DNA from: Bacillota bacterium
GTDB lineage: Bacteria > Bacillota > Clostridia > Oscillospirales > Oscillospiraceae
NCBI GenBank assembly: GCA_030535235.1
Contig: JAUNCL010000012.1
Location: 1-64,000, forward strand
Reading direction: 5' to 3'
DNA: 64,000 nucleotides
Position 1 is the stretch's first letter; each line of letters begins with the position of its first letter. The position numbers were made by a program, and so were the translations under genes. A model generated the notes under the pieces. It did not search any database. It was given only the letters and a program-made list of their open reading frames with translations, and was not told the DNA's origin. This document shows positions 1-10,754 of the stretch, piece after piece.

Positions 1-61
<61 letters not shown>

Positions 62-91
62 TTTCTTCACTGCTTAGCAAATTTTATATTT

Positions 92-169
<78 letters not shown>

Positions 170-178
170 GATCTCGAG

Positions 179-210
179 AGAGAGCCGGAGCAGCGGTTCC
201 GGCTCTCTTT
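179..210 (+). terminator. Hairpin between tRNA-His and tRNA-Gln
   Basis: An 11-bp stem (179-189 with 198-208) is followed by only a short T stretch. It may be a weak terminator or a processing hairpin inside the tRNA transcript. Confidence 0.45.
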
Positions 211-227
211 CATTAACACCTTCATAA

Positions 228-302
228 TGGGGTGTCGCCAAGTGGTAAGGCACGGGACTTTGACTCCCGCATTCGCTGGTTCGAGTCCGGCCACCCCAGC
301 CA
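228..302 (+). tRNA. tRNA-Gln (anticodon UUG)
   Basis: Acceptor tggggtg (228-234) pairs with caccccA (292-298). The anticodon loop ctttgac gives TTG, the T-loop is ttcgagt and CCA is encoded at 300-302. The U1-A72 first pair is typical of glutamine tRNAs. Confidence 0.95.
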
Positions 303-329
303 GACTTTTTCCTTCTTTTATATAGAGAT

Positions 330-405
330 GACCCAGTAGCTCAGTCGGCAGAGCACCTGCCTTTTAAGCAGGGTGTCCGGGGTTCGAATCCCCGCTGGGT
401 CACCA
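330..405 (+). tRNA. tRNA-Lys (anticodon UUU)
   Basis: Acceptor gacccag (330-336) pairs with ctgggtc (395-401). The anticodon loop is cttttaa (TTT), the T-arm is ggggttcgaatcccc and CCA is encoded at 403-405. The last A of CCA is also the first base of the terminator stem that follows. Confidence 0.95.
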
Positions 406-451
406 AAAATCAACCGCCCAACCCGTGTCCCGGGTTGGGCGGTTGATTTTT
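405..451 (+). terminator. Strong bidirectional terminator closing the tRNA cluster
   Basis: Perfect 21-bp inverted repeat: 405-425 pairs with 431-451 around the 5-nt loop tgtcc. Five As precede and five Ts end the stem, so it can terminate on both strands. It begins on the final base of tRNA-Lys. Confidence 0.9.
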
Positions 452-464
452 GGATGAACAGCTG

Positions 465-546
465 GATTCGAACAGCACGACGGCCCGCAGGCCGGCAAAA
501 ACAGTCCGGGGGACTGTTTTTGAGTGCGCGGGTAGAATCCCCGCTG
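465..546 (+). repeat. Palindromic intergenic repeat element with degenerate tRNA-Lys 3' end
   Basis: It holds an 11-bp hairpin (497-507 with 511-521, loop ggg) and a small ggcc/ggcc hairpin at 482-494. Its right edge carries aatccccgctg (536-546), identical to 387-397 in the T-arm of tRNA-Lys and preceded by a decayed gggta-ga version of gggttcga. The left side has ggattcgaacag. This looks like a short inserted or duplicated element beside the tRNA. I recall hairpins of this kind being frequent in related genomes but cannot verify it here. Confidence 0.5.
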
Positions 547-595
547 TACCTTCCTTGTGGCCATTTTCTGTTTGTCTGATAGATGGTTGGCTATG

Positions 596-628
596 AAAAA
601 AGACGGCTCCGAATAACGGAACCGTCTT
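596..628 (-). terminator. Terminator for the heptad-repeat pseudogene
   Basis: A 12-bp stem with one mismatch (600-611 with 617-628). Read on the minus strand it ends in a run of six T. It lies 13 bases past the stop of the minus-strand gene at 641-910. Confidence 0.75.
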
Positions 629-640
629 GGTCTGGTTTGT

Positions 641-910
641 TTACTTCACTTTGGGGAGGGGGAACTTAATGACGTTCCCACATTCTTCCGCCCACTCAAG
701 CAGGGCGTTCACGCCGCTTCTGGTTTCTTCATGGGCTTCCTTGAGTTCTTCGACATCTTCTTTCAATTCTTCGACGTCGTCTCTCAATTCTATGACGTCT
801 TCACTGAGTTAACCAATGTCTTCTTTGAGTTCTACAACGTCTTCCTTGAGTTCTGCTAAGTCTTTCTGCATGGCTTCCAGCAGTGCCAGAATCTTTTCCT
901 CACCGTTCAT
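641..910 (-). pseudogene. Heptad-repeat coiled-coil protein with an internal stop
   Basis: Read from ATG 910 this frame encodes 89 residues built mainly of seven-residue units of the type ELKEDVx, predicting a charged two-stranded coiled coil, then a short C-terminal segment (LLEWAEECGN). Codon 34 (809-811) is TAA exactly where the repeat register expects Glu, so a single GAA-to-TAA change explains it. Only 33 residues would be made, and no start codon with a ribosome site follows the stop. The promoter (932-961), a gaggtgat ribosome site and the terminator are intact, so decay looks recent. The original function is unknown. Confidence 0.7.
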
Positions 911-931
911 GTACTATCACCTCATACCGCT

Positions 932-961
932 ATTATAACGGTTCCGCTATTCGACTGTCAA
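932..961 (-). promoter_or_regulatory. Sigma-A promoter of the heptad-repeat gene
   Basis: On the minus strand a perfect TTGACA (961-956) and a perfect TATAAT (937-932) are separated by 18 bases, 22 bases before the ATG. Confidence 0.8.
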
Positions 962-1024
962 GGTGTTATGTCTGAGGGAGTGTCCTCTTGATGCTTAAAT
1001 AGTATCATTGATCGACGCAAAGCG

Positions 1025-1072
1025 AAAACACCAGGGAGAGGAGCGCAAGAGCATCCCCGTCCCTGGTGTTTT
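1025..1072. terminator. Hairpin terminator downstream of ppdK
   Basis: A 13-bp perfect stem, aaaacaccaggga (1025-1037) with its complement at 1060-1072, and a 22-base loop. The A and T ends allow use on either strand. It probably backs up termination of ppdK. Confidence 0.6.
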
Positions 1073-1107
1073 ATTTAAGGCTTCTGCTTATGTAAGACAT
1101 TTTACCC

Positions 1108-1145
1108 GCCGCCCCGGTTTGTCAGGAAGACACAGCCGGGGCGGC
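1108..1145 (-). terminator. GC-rich hairpin after ppdK
   Basis: A 10-bp perfect stem, gccgccccgg (1108-1117) with ccggggcggc (1136-1145), lies 23 bases past the ppdK stop. There is no clear T run on the minus strand, so it may protect the mRNA 3' end rather than terminate on its own. Confidence 0.4.
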
Positions 1146-1168
1146 TTTGGTTGTTGCTTGGAAGAATA

Positions 1169-3799
<2,631 letters not shown>

Positions 3800-3893
3800 T
3801 TCATACTCTCCTTTTGGTCCTGGTCCGGACGCCTGAGGGTCCGACAGACCGGGACCGGAATGTTTCGTTGATTCCTGTCTCTTTTCTGTGTAA

Positions 3894-3921
3894 ATTATAC
3901 TATATTTCTCTGGAAAAGCAA
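3894..3921 (-). promoter_or_regulatory. Probable ppdK promoter
   Basis: Minus-strand TTGCTT (3921-3916), 16-base spacer, TATAAT (3899-3894), about 95 bases upstream of the ppdK ATG. Confidence 0.5.
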
Positions 3922-3933
3922 GAAATTTTTGAG

Positions 3934-3958
3934 CCGGAATACCATGTTTTCATTCCGG
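3934..3958 (-). terminator. Weak hairpin after the 3-hydroxyacyl-CoA dehydrogenase gene
   Basis: A 7-bp stem ccggaat/attccgg with an 11-base loop, followed on the minus strand by ctcaaaaattt. The stem is too short for a confident terminator. Confidence 0.3.
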
Positions 3959-3976
3959 AAAAGGAGAGCGGGGGGA

Positions 3977-4915
3977 TCAGGACTTTTTCAGGATATCCCA
4001 CTGCTGCTGGAGCAGGTCGTTGCGCCGGCGGAGGAGGGCCTCTCCCTGGCCGGGTTCGTAGTCGTAAAAGCCCGCCCCGGTCTTGACTCCCAGGCGGCCC
4101 CGGTCGGCCAGGTCATTGAGGACGGGGCTGCGGGTTTCAGCACCCAGGTCCGCAAAGAGGTAGTTGCTCACTGCCCGGAAGATGTCCAGGCCCCCCAGGT
4201 CCACGGTCTCCAGGGGACCCAGGATGGAGTACCGGAAGCCGGGGCCGTACTTCATGGCGGCGTCCACCTCCCGGGGACCGGCGGCTCCCATCTGGATGAT
4301 GTGGAGGGCCTCCCGGAGGACGGCGTATTGGAGGCGGTTGCCGATGATGCCCAGGATATCCTTCTGCACGATGACCGGCTTTTTCTCCAGGTCTATGGCC
4401 AGGTCATGGACGATCTGGGCGGCCTCCTGGCTGGTCTGGTCGCCCCGGGTGATCTCTACCAGAGGGATCAGATCCGGGGGATTCCACCAGTGCATCCCGC
4501 AGAAGCGTTCGGGCCGCTCCACCGCCTGGGCGATGTCCGACACCCGCAGGCCGGAGGTGTTGGTGGACAGAACGGTGGTCTCCGGGACCAGGGCGGATAT
4601 TTTGCGGAAAAAGTCCTGCTTTACGGCCAGGTCCTCGGCGATGTTTTCAATGACGAAGTCGGCGGTGGTGTAGACGTCGAACTCGGTGGTGTATTGAATG
4701 CGGGACAGGATGGCCTCGGGGTATTCGGCCAGACGGCCCTGGTCCCGAAGATGGGTCAGATCCTTGGTGATGCGGTCCTGGGCCTTGTCCAGGGAGACCT
4801 GGCGGCGGTTCCAGAGGGTGACGGCGAAGCCGCTCTGGGCGAAGAGACGGGTCAGGGTGACGCCCATGGCCCCCGCCCCGGCCACCACCACGGCGTGAAT
4901 GTCAGCGTTCAGCAT
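3977..4915 (-). CDS. 3-hydroxyacyl-CoA dehydrogenase family protein
   Basis: NAD-dependent oxidoreductase of the 3-hydroxyacyl/3-hydroxybutyryl-CoA dehydrogenase family, 312 residues. The N-terminal Rossmann fold has GAGAMG near residue 13; ENIAED and NTSGL precede the catalytic histidine in CGMHWWNPP; the C-terminal helical domain ends with GVKTGAGFYDY. HWWNPP replaces the commoner H-F-x-P, so the substrate may differ from butyryl-type CoA esters. Start ATG 4915 is chosen because aaaggaggc lies just upstream; a longer frame to 5071 lacks a ribosome site. No thiolase, crotonase or acyl-CoA dehydrogenase gene is nearby, so the pathway is uncertain. Confidence 0.85.
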   Translation of the reverse strand: MLNADIHAVVVAGAGAMGVTLTRLFAQSGFAVTLWNRRQVSLDKAQDRITKDLTHLRDQGRLAEYPEAILSRIQYTTEFDVYTTADFVIENIAEDLAVKQDFFRKISALVPETTVLSTNTSGLRVSDIAQAVERPERFCGMHWWNPPDLIPLVEITRGDQTSQEAAQIVHDLAIDLEKKPVIVQKDILGIIGNRLQYAVLREALHIIQMGAAGPREVDAAMKYGPGFRYSILGPLETVDLGGLDIFRAVSNYLFADLGAETRSPVLNDLADRGRLGVKTGAGFYDYEPGQGEALLRRRNDLLQQQWDILKKS

Positions 4916-4949
4916 AGGGATGCCTCCTTTTATGAAGTTGGGTGATACC

Positions 4950-4978
4950 AGCGTACCACAGGCGGGAAAAAGAATCAA
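4950..4978 (-). promoter_or_regulatory. Possible promoter of the 3-hydroxyacyl-CoA dehydrogenase gene
   Basis: Minus-strand TTGATT (4978-4973), 17-base spacer, TACGCT (4955-4950), 35 bases before the ATG. The -10 is imperfect. Confidence 0.4.
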
Positions 4979-5055
4979 TATGTCCGTTGATGGCGCCGGT
5001 TCCGGTGCTGGGTGGAGGATGGTCCGGTATTTCTGTGCTTTTTCGGAGTTGTCGC

Positions 5056-5084
5056 TTGTTATTCCACCCAATTATTGATATAAT
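5056..5084 (+). promoter_or_regulatory. Promoter of the secreted NlpC/P60 gene
   Basis: TTGTTA (5056-5061), 17-base spacer, TATAAT (5079-5084), about 55 bases before the ATG at 5140. Confidence 0.7.
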
Positions 5085-5139
5085 AATTTCATAGTATCCC
5101 CATTGGCTGGAAAGAGAACAGATAAAGGAGAGATCCAGT

Positions 5140-7047
5140 ATGAGAAAACGAGTTTTATCTCTGGCCCTGGCGTTGGTCCTGGCGGTTTCCCTGCTGCCTG
5201 GAACCAAGGCGGAGGCGGCGGGGTCGGCCACCGGACAGCAGATTGTCAACTGCGCCATGCAGTACCTGGGCAAGGTTCCCTATGTCTGGGGCGGCACGAA
5301 AATCGACGGCTCCAACCCCGGGGCGGACTGCTCCGGATTTATCTGCCGTATCTATGAGAAGTTTGGCTTCAACTTCTGGGCCAATCGCACCAAGCTGCGC
5401 AACTGCGGCACCAACCTGGGCACCGATCTGAGTGTGGCCCAGTTGGGCGACATCATCTGGTTTGACGGCCACGTGGCCATCTACGCCGGCAAAAGCAACG
5501 GCAGCCACATGATCGTCCATGAGACCGGCGGCGACTTCCAGAACGTAGTCTACACCAAGGTCAGCGTGGTCAAAGCGGAGTTGAAGGGCATCATCCGGAT
5601 TCCCGGCGTGACCAACAGCGGAAGCATCGGCCCCGAACCCACGCCCAACGTGAAGTTCGCCCTGCCCACCAACGGGACCTACACCGCCAAGCAGAAGATC
5701 ACCAACACCAACGCGGTGGTGGTCAATCAGATCACCAAGCCTTCCGGGGTGAAGGTCACGAAGATGGGTGTGATTCTCTGCGACGCCAACGGAACCCAGA
5801 TCAAAAAGTACACCGAGAGCGTCTCCAACGTGGCCAACAGCACCACGACGTATCACTCCTGGTACGATATGAACGCCGAGGTGGGTATCACCCTGACCCC
5901 TGGCACGACCTACAAGTATCAGTTCTTTGGCGTCTTTAACGGGGTGGAGGTGAAGGGCGGCACCTACTCCTTCACCACCACCGGCACCGCCCCGGTGAAG
6001 ACCTTCTCCGCAACCTTCCGGCTGAATGAGGATGGCTCCGCCGTGGCGATTCGGTCGGTCACCCAGGGCAAGGCCTACGGCGACCTGCCCACCCCCTATG
6101 CCAGAGAGGGCTATACCTTCGACGGCTGGTACACCGCTGCCTCCGGCGGCGCCCAGATCACCGCCACCACTGTTTTCAACGGCTCGGCTGATATCACCCT
6201 CTATCCCCACTATACGGAAAATTCTGTGGAGATGGTGACCACACATTACTACATGGACGGCAAAGAGGTCATCACCCAGACCTCTGAAATCGGTTCCACC
6301 TATAACAGAGATTACTTCATCAAGGAGGGTTACACCTTCGTGGGCTGGTATTCCTCGGAGACCGGCGGCACCCGGTACGACGGCACCATCATCACCGCCA
6401 CCAGCCCCCGCACCCTGTATGCCCGGTATGAGCCCGTGGCCGCCCAGCAGTACACGGTGTACCTTTATGTGAACGGCGCGGTCCTCAAGACCCTGACCGT
6501 CACCAACGGCGGGACCTATGGCACGCTGCCCACCCCCAGCCTGTCCGGTTACACCTTTGACGGCTGGTACACCGCCGCCACCGGCGGCACCAAGGTCACC
6601 GGTTCCACCACCGTGAACCTGACGGCCAACCAGACCCTGTACGCCCGCTTTACTGCTGTCACAGAGACCGGCATTGTTCTGCAGATCGGCAACCCCAAGA
6701 TGTACGTCAACGGCAGCGCCAGAAACATCGACGAGAACGGCACGGTGCCGGTCATCCGCAACAGCCGTACTCTGCTGCCTGTCCGGGCGGTCTTTGAGGC
6801 CATGGGCGGCACTGTGGGTTGGGATAACGCCAGCCGTGTGGTCAGCCTGACCAAGGGCGGCAAGACCCTGTACCTGGGCATCGACAATGCGCTGAGCTGG
6901 GACAGCCAGGGCAAGTATTACACTCTGGATTCGGCCCCGGTCATCATCAACAGCCGCACCATGCTTCCCATCCGCTTTGTGGTGGAGTACTTCGGCGGCA
7001 CCGTGGGCTGGGATGGGGCCACCCAGAAAGTGACCGTTCACTACTGA
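5140..7047 (+). CDS. Secreted NlpC/P60 peptidase with InlB-type repeats and copper-amine-oxidase-like domain
   Basis: Predicted extracellular cysteine endopeptidase acting on peptidoglycan stem peptides, 635 residues. A signal peptide (KR, hydrophobic run, AEAA near residue 27) is followed by an NlpC/P60 domain with Cys64 in GADCSGF, His111 in DGHVAIYAG and His127 as probable third catalytic residue. A beta-rich linker (about 165-285) leads to three InlB/Listeria-Bacteroides-type repeats (YTFDGWYTAASGG and variants, about 288-505). The last 120 residues are a copper-amine-oxidase N-terminal-like domain (SRTLLPVRAVFEAMGGTVGW, then a second SRTMLPIRFVVEYFGGTVGW), common on clostridial surface proteins. 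Single gene with its own promoter and terminator. Confidence 0.88.
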   Translation: MRKRVLSLALALVLAVSLLPGTKAEAAGSATGQQIVNCAMQYLGKVPYVWGGTKIDGSNPGADCSGFICRIYEKFGFNFWANRTKLRNCGTNLGTDLSVAQLGDIIWFDGHVAIYAGKSNGSHMIVHETGGDFQNVVYTKVSVVKAELKGIIRIPGVTNSGSIGPEPTPNVKFALPTNGTYTAKQKITNTNAVVVNQITKPSGVKVTKMGVILCDANGTQIKKYTESVSNVANSTTTYHSWYDMNAEVGITLTPGTTYKYQFFGVFNGVEVKGGTYSFTTTGTAPVKTFSATFRLNEDGSAVAIRSVTQGKAYGDLPTPYAREGYTFDGWYTAASGGAQITATTVFNGSADITLYPHYTENSVEMVTTHYYMDGKEVITQTSEIGSTYNRDYFIKEGYTFVGWYSSETGGTRYDGTIITATSPRTLYARYEPVAAQQYTVYLYVNGAVLKTLTVTNGGTYGTLPTPSLSGYTFDGWYTAATGGTKVTGSTTVNLTANQTLYARFTAVTETGIVLQIGNPKMYVNGSARNIDENGTVPVIRNSRTLLPVRAVFEAMGGTVGWDNASRVVSLTKGGKTLYLGIDNALSWDSQGKYYTLDSAPVIINSRTMLPIRFVVEYFGGTVGWDGATQKVTVHY

Positions 7048-7059
7048 CACAGAGCCATA

Positions 7060-7089
7060 AAAAAGAGACGCCCTCGGGCGTCTCTTTTT
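7060..7089. terminator. Bidirectional terminator between the NlpC/P60 gene and icd
   Basis: A 13-bp stem, aaaaagagacgcc with ggcgtctcttttt, and loop ctcg. The A and T flanks serve both converging genes. Confidence 0.9.
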
Positions 7090-7103
7090 CGCGTTCTGTG
7101 AAC

Positions 7104-8324
7104 TTACGCGCTGAGCAGCTCTTCCAGCCGGGCGCGGATGAGCTTCATGAATTTGCCGTTTTCGGGCATCTCCTTGTATTCGGAGGGGTCGCACAGCATG
7201 GCCAGATCTTCGGAGAAGTAACCCTCCTCGAAGACGTCCAGGCCGGCCTGGAACAGGCAGTCGGCGAAGCGGACCAGGTCGGAATTGCCGTCCAGCTCGC
7301 CCCGCTTCTTCAGGGCGCCAGACCAGGCGGCCATGGTGGCCAGGGGGTTGGAGGACATGGCCTCTCCCTTCTGGTAGCGGCGATAGTGGTCGGTGATGGT
7401 GCCGTGGGCGGCCTCGTACTCGAAGTTGCCGTCGGGGCTGACCAGGACGCTGGTCATCATGGGCAGGGAGCCGGAGGCGGCGGCGATGAGGTCGCTCATC
7501 ACGTCACCGTCGTAGTTCTTGCAGGCCCAGATCATGCCGCCCTGGGAGCGGATGACCTTGGCGGCCACGTCATCGATGAGGGCGTAGCGGTAGGTGAGGC
7601 CGGCCTTTTCGAACTTCTCCTTATATTCCTCGTCGAAGACCTTCTGGAACAGGAGTTTGAAGGTCTGGTCGTAGTCCTTGGAGATGGTGTCCTTGGTGGA
7701 GAACCACACATCCTGACCCACCTCCAGGGCGTAGGTGAAGCAGCTCCGGGCGAAGGACAGGATGGAGTCATCCCGGTTGTGCATCCCCTGGAGAACGCCG
7801 GGGCCTTTGAAGTCAAAGATGGTCTGGCGGGAGGTCTCGTTTCCCTTGTCGTCGGTGAAGACCAGCTCGGCCTTGCCCGGGCCGGGGACCCGGTACTCCA
7901 CGGCCTTGTAGATATCGCCGTAGGCGTGGCGGGCGATGGTGATGGGCTTTTTCCAGCAGGAGACCACGGGCTTGACCTTGGAGATCAGGATGGGAGCCCG
8001 GAAGACCGTGCCGTCCAGAGCGGCGCGGATGGTGGCGTTGGGGGACTTCCACATCTGCTTCAGGTTGTACTCCTCCATCCGCTGGAGATTGGGGGTGATG
8101 GTGGCGCACTTGACGCCCACGTGGAGGCGCTTGATGGCCTCGGCGGCCTGGACGGTGATCTGGTCGTCGGTGGCGTCCCGGTTGGGCAGGCAGAGGTCGT
8201 AGTACTCGGTGTTCAGCTCCACAAAGGGCTTGATCAGCTCGTCCTTGATCATGGCCCACAGGATGCGGGTCATCTCATCGCCGTCAATCTCCACGATGGG
8301 GTTGGGCATTTTGATCTTTTCCAT
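7104..8324 (-). CDS. icd: Isocitrate dehydrogenase, eukaryotic-like type II
   Basis: Oxidative decarboxylation of isocitrate to 2-oxoglutarate. The 406 residues match the homodimeric type II family (IVEIDGDEMTRILW at the N-terminus, SPNATIRAALDGTVFRAPI for isocitrate binding, YDGDVMSD for the metal). In the cofactor loop the sequence is HGTITDHYRRYQKG: Asp312 stands where NADP-dependent enzymes such as human IDH1 have Arg314, while the next His is kept. Loss of that Arg and gain of Asp suggest NAD rather than NADP preference (inference). Transcribed after acn with a 12-base gap; the ribosome site is gggggagga. Confidence 0.94.
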   Translation of the reverse strand: MEKIKMPNPIVEIDGDEMTRILWAMIKDELIKPFVELNTEYYDLCLPNRDATDDQITVQAAEAIKRLHVGVKCATITPNLQRMEEYNLKQMWKSPNATIRAALDGTVFRAPILISKVKPVVSCWKKPITIARHAYGDIYKAVEYRVPGPGKAELVFTDDKGNETSRQTIFDFKGPGVLQGMHNRDDSILSFARSCFTYALEVGQDVWFSTKDTISKDYDQTFKLLFQKVFDEEYKEKFEKAGLTYRYALIDDVAAKVIRSQGGMIWACKNYDGDVMSDLIAAASGSLPMMTSVLVSPDGNFEYEAAHGTITDHYRRYQKGEAMSSNPLATMAAWSGALKKRGELDGNSDLVRFADCLFQAGLDVFEEGYFSEDLAMLCDPSEYKEMPENGKFMKLIRARLEELLSA

Positions 8325-8336
8325 GGTTCCTCCCCC

Positions 8337-10577
8337 TTACGCGTTTTGTGCGGCGTAGTGATTCATCAGGCAGCCGGTGAGCAGCATCTCCCGCTCCTCA
8401 CCGGTGGTGTTCTTCAGATACAGGGTCAGGTCCTTCACGCCCTCCGCAGTGACCGCCTTGGCGGGGAAGACGTCGTCGCCCTGTTCCACCTTGGCCTTCA
8501 CGTCGGGGACGTAGATGAAGTCGCCGGGCTGGCAGGTAAATTCATCGCCCTCGGCCAGGGTGAAGGGGAGCATGCCCCAGTTGACGCAGTTGGAGCGGTA
8601 GCGCTTGGTGGCGAACTCATAGCAGATGTTGGCGCAGCCCCCCAGGACCCGCTGGCAGGAGGCGGCCTGCTCCCGGGCGGAGCCGTCGCCGGGCTTGTTG
8701 GCGAAGATGACCGAGCCGATCTGCATGGTGGCCAGGGCGTTGTCATCCAGCCCCAGCTTGGTCAAGGCGCCCTTCACCGCGGGGGCGGCGGAACCGGCCT
8801 GACGGGCGGTCTCCATCTCCTGGGTGGCCAGGGCCCGGGGGACGTAGTCGGGGTCCCGGCGGGACAGGGCGAAGGAGGCCAGCTTCATGGGGTTGGAGCG
8901 GTAGGAGGAGGTCTCGCCGGAGGGGATCAGCTCGTCGGTGGTGGTGACGGGGTCCCGGAGGACGGAGGCCACCTGCATCAGCATGTTGTCGGCCAGGGCG
9001 GGGATCTTGGGCCACTCGGCGATGTTGGGGCCGAACTTCAGGTCGGACTGGGGCTGGGGATGGCCGAAGCCGAAGTACACCCGGCGGTCATAGACCCGGG
9101 CGTCGAAGGTGCGCTTGCCCTGCTTGGGCTGGGTGTAGGACACCTCGGTGGCGGGAGTCAGCACGCCGTGGTTCCGGGCGGTGGCGGCGATGGAGCGGGC
9201 GTCCATGAGGACCACCCCGGCCAGCTGGCCGTCGCCGGGCTTGGAGCCCTCCCGGTTGGGGAAGTTGCGGGTGGTGTGGCGGATGGACAGGCCGTTGTTG
9301 GAGGGGACGTCGCCGGCGCCGAAGCAGGGGCCGCAGAAGCAGGGCTTGAACAGAGCGCCGGCCTCCAGCAGGGACTGCTGAACCCCGTTCTGGATGAGCT
9401 CCAGGTTTACCGGGACGGAGGGGGGATAGATGGACAGGGAGAAGTAGCCGCTGCCCACGTCGTGGCCCTCCAGGATGGCGGCGGCCTCGGCGATGTTGTC
9501 ATACATGCCGCCGGCGCAGCCTGCGATGACCCCCTGGTCCACCATAATTTTGCCATCCACCAGCTTGTCGGTGAGCTTCAGGCTGACCTTGCCCCCGAAC
9601 TGCTCGGCGGCCTGCTTTTCCACGGACTCCAGGATGTCACCGGGGTTGGCCAGCAGTTCCCGGATGGGATAGGCCTCGGAGGGATGGAAGGGCAGGGCGG
9701 CCATGGGCTCCACCTTGGACAGGTCGATGGTGATCATGCTGTCGTAGTAAGCGCCCTCCTGGGGGTGGAGGGATTCATAGGCGTCGGGGCGGCCGTGGAT
9801 GGCCAGGTATTCCTCCACCGCGCCGTCGGTCTCCCAGATGGAGGACAGGCAGGCGGTCTCGGTGGTCATCACGTCGATGCCGATGCGGTAGTCCATGGGC
9901 AGGTTCTTGATGCCGGGGCCGGCAAACTCCAGGACCTTGTTCTTGACAAACCCGTTCTTGTAGACCTCACCGCAGAGGGCGATGGCCACGTCGTGGGGGC
10001 CAACCCCCTGGGCGGGCTCGCCGGTGAGGTAGACCAGCACCACCTGGGGGGTGGCGATGTCGTAGGTGTTTTTCAGCAGCTGTTTGACGATCTCGGGGCC
10101 GCCCTCGCCCACGCCCATGGTGCCCAGGGCGCCGTAGCGGGTGTGGCTGTCGGAGCCCAGGATCATCCGGCCGCAGCCGGACATCATTTCCCGGGCGTAC
10201 TGGTGGATGACCGCCTGGTTGGCGGGGACGAAGTTGCCGCCGTACTTCATGGCGGCGGACAGGCCGAAGACGTGGTCGTCCTCGTTGATGGTGCCGCCCA
10301 CGGCGCACAGACTGTTGTGGCAGTTGGTCATGACGTAGGGGACGGGGAACTCCGTGAGGCCACTGGCCTTGGCGGTCTGGATGATGCCCACGTAGGTGAT
10401 GTCGTGGGAGATGAGACTGTCAAACTTCAGATGGAGATGACCGGCCTCCTCCCGGAGGTTGTGGCGGCGGAAGATCTGGTAGGCCATGGTCTTCTCCCGG
10501 TCGGCGGGGGAGGCCACAGGGGCAGGGACGGGGGCGCCCTTCTGCCAGAACACGCCGGAGGACTGCAATGTGATCAT
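8337..10577 (-). CDS. Aconitase family hydratase (YbhJ-like), probable aconitate hydratase
   Basis: Predicted [4Fe-4S] enzyme isomerising citrate to isocitrate. 746 residues from ATG 10577, chosen for aaagggtg 11 bases upstream (an in-frame GTG at 10589 is also open). It has GSDSHTRYGALGTMGVGEGG, the cluster ligands CFCGPCFG plus an upstream Cys (TTETACLSS), and a C-terminal swivel domain with the substrate-binding segment YRSNCVNWGMLPF. It resembles the E. coli YbhJ branch rather than AcnA/AcnB, but sits between citrate synthase and icd, which argues that it is the working aconitase here. Confidence 0.88.
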   Translation of the reverse strand: MITLQSSGVFWQKGAPVPAPVASPADREKTMAYQIFRRHNLREEAGHLHLKFDSLISHDITYVGIIQTAKASGLTEFPVPYVMTNCHNSLCAVGGTINEDDHVFGLSAAMKYGGNFVPANQAVIHQYAREMMSGCGRMILGSDSHTRYGALGTMGVGEGGPEIVKQLLKNTYDIATPQVVLVYLTGEPAQGVGPHDVAIALCGEVYKNGFVKNKVLEFAGPGIKNLPMDYRIGIDVMTTETACLSSIWETDGAVEEYLAIHGRPDAYESLHPQEGAYYDSMITIDLSKVEPMAALPFHPSEAYPIRELLANPGDILESVEKQAAEQFGGKVSLKLTDKLVDGKIMVDQGVIAGCAGGMYDNIAEAAAILEGHDVGSGYFSLSIYPPSVPVNLELIQNGVQQSLLEAGALFKPCFCGPCFGAGDVPSNNGLSIRHTTRNFPNREGSKPGDGQLAGVVLMDARSIAATARNHGVLTPATEVSYTQPKQGKRTFDARVYDRRVYFGFGHPQPQSDLKFGPNIAEWPKIPALADNMLMQVASVLRDPVTTTDELIPSGETSSYRSNPMKLASFALSRRDPDYVPRALATQEMETARQAGSAAPAVKGALTKLGLDDNALATMQIGSVIFANKPGDGSAREQAASCQRVLGGCANICYEFATKRYRSNCVNWGMLPFTLAEGDEFTCQPGDFIYVPDVKAKVEQGDDVFPAKAVTAEGVKDLTLYLKNTTGEEREMLLTGCLMNHYAAQNA

Positions 10578-10616
10578 GTGTATCGACACCCTTTCTGGGA
10601 AAAGTTCTGCATGTTA

Positions 10617-10644
10617 AGTATAGCATAAACCTGCAAAGAAGCAA
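10617..10644 (-). promoter_or_regulatory. Probable promoter of the acn-icd operon
   Basis: Minus-strand TTGCTT (10644-10639), 16-base spacer, TATACT (10622-10617), 40 bases before the acn ATG. It is divergent from the citrate synthase promoter, with about 110 bases of spacer between them where a shared regulator could bind; no clear operator was recognised. Confidence 0.5.
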
Positions 10645-10754
10645 AGTAAAAAGAATGAACTTTATAACTTCTTGCAGTGTGACCTAAAATGAAGGGGAAA
10701 ATGCAGGACATCGGTGGAGATTTCCCAAAAGGAATGGGGGGCAGGAATTTTTTC

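Noticed and set aside
641..910. Selenocysteine or programmed readthrough at the internal stop
   Set aside because: The stop is TAA, not TGA, with no hairpin resembling a SECIS, and the heptad register shows a simple Glu-to-stop change.
7098..10628. 1176-codon open frame opposite icd and acn
   Set aside because: Same antisense artefact of GC-rich codon use; it spans two real genes and their 12-base gap, and the protein is low-complexity.
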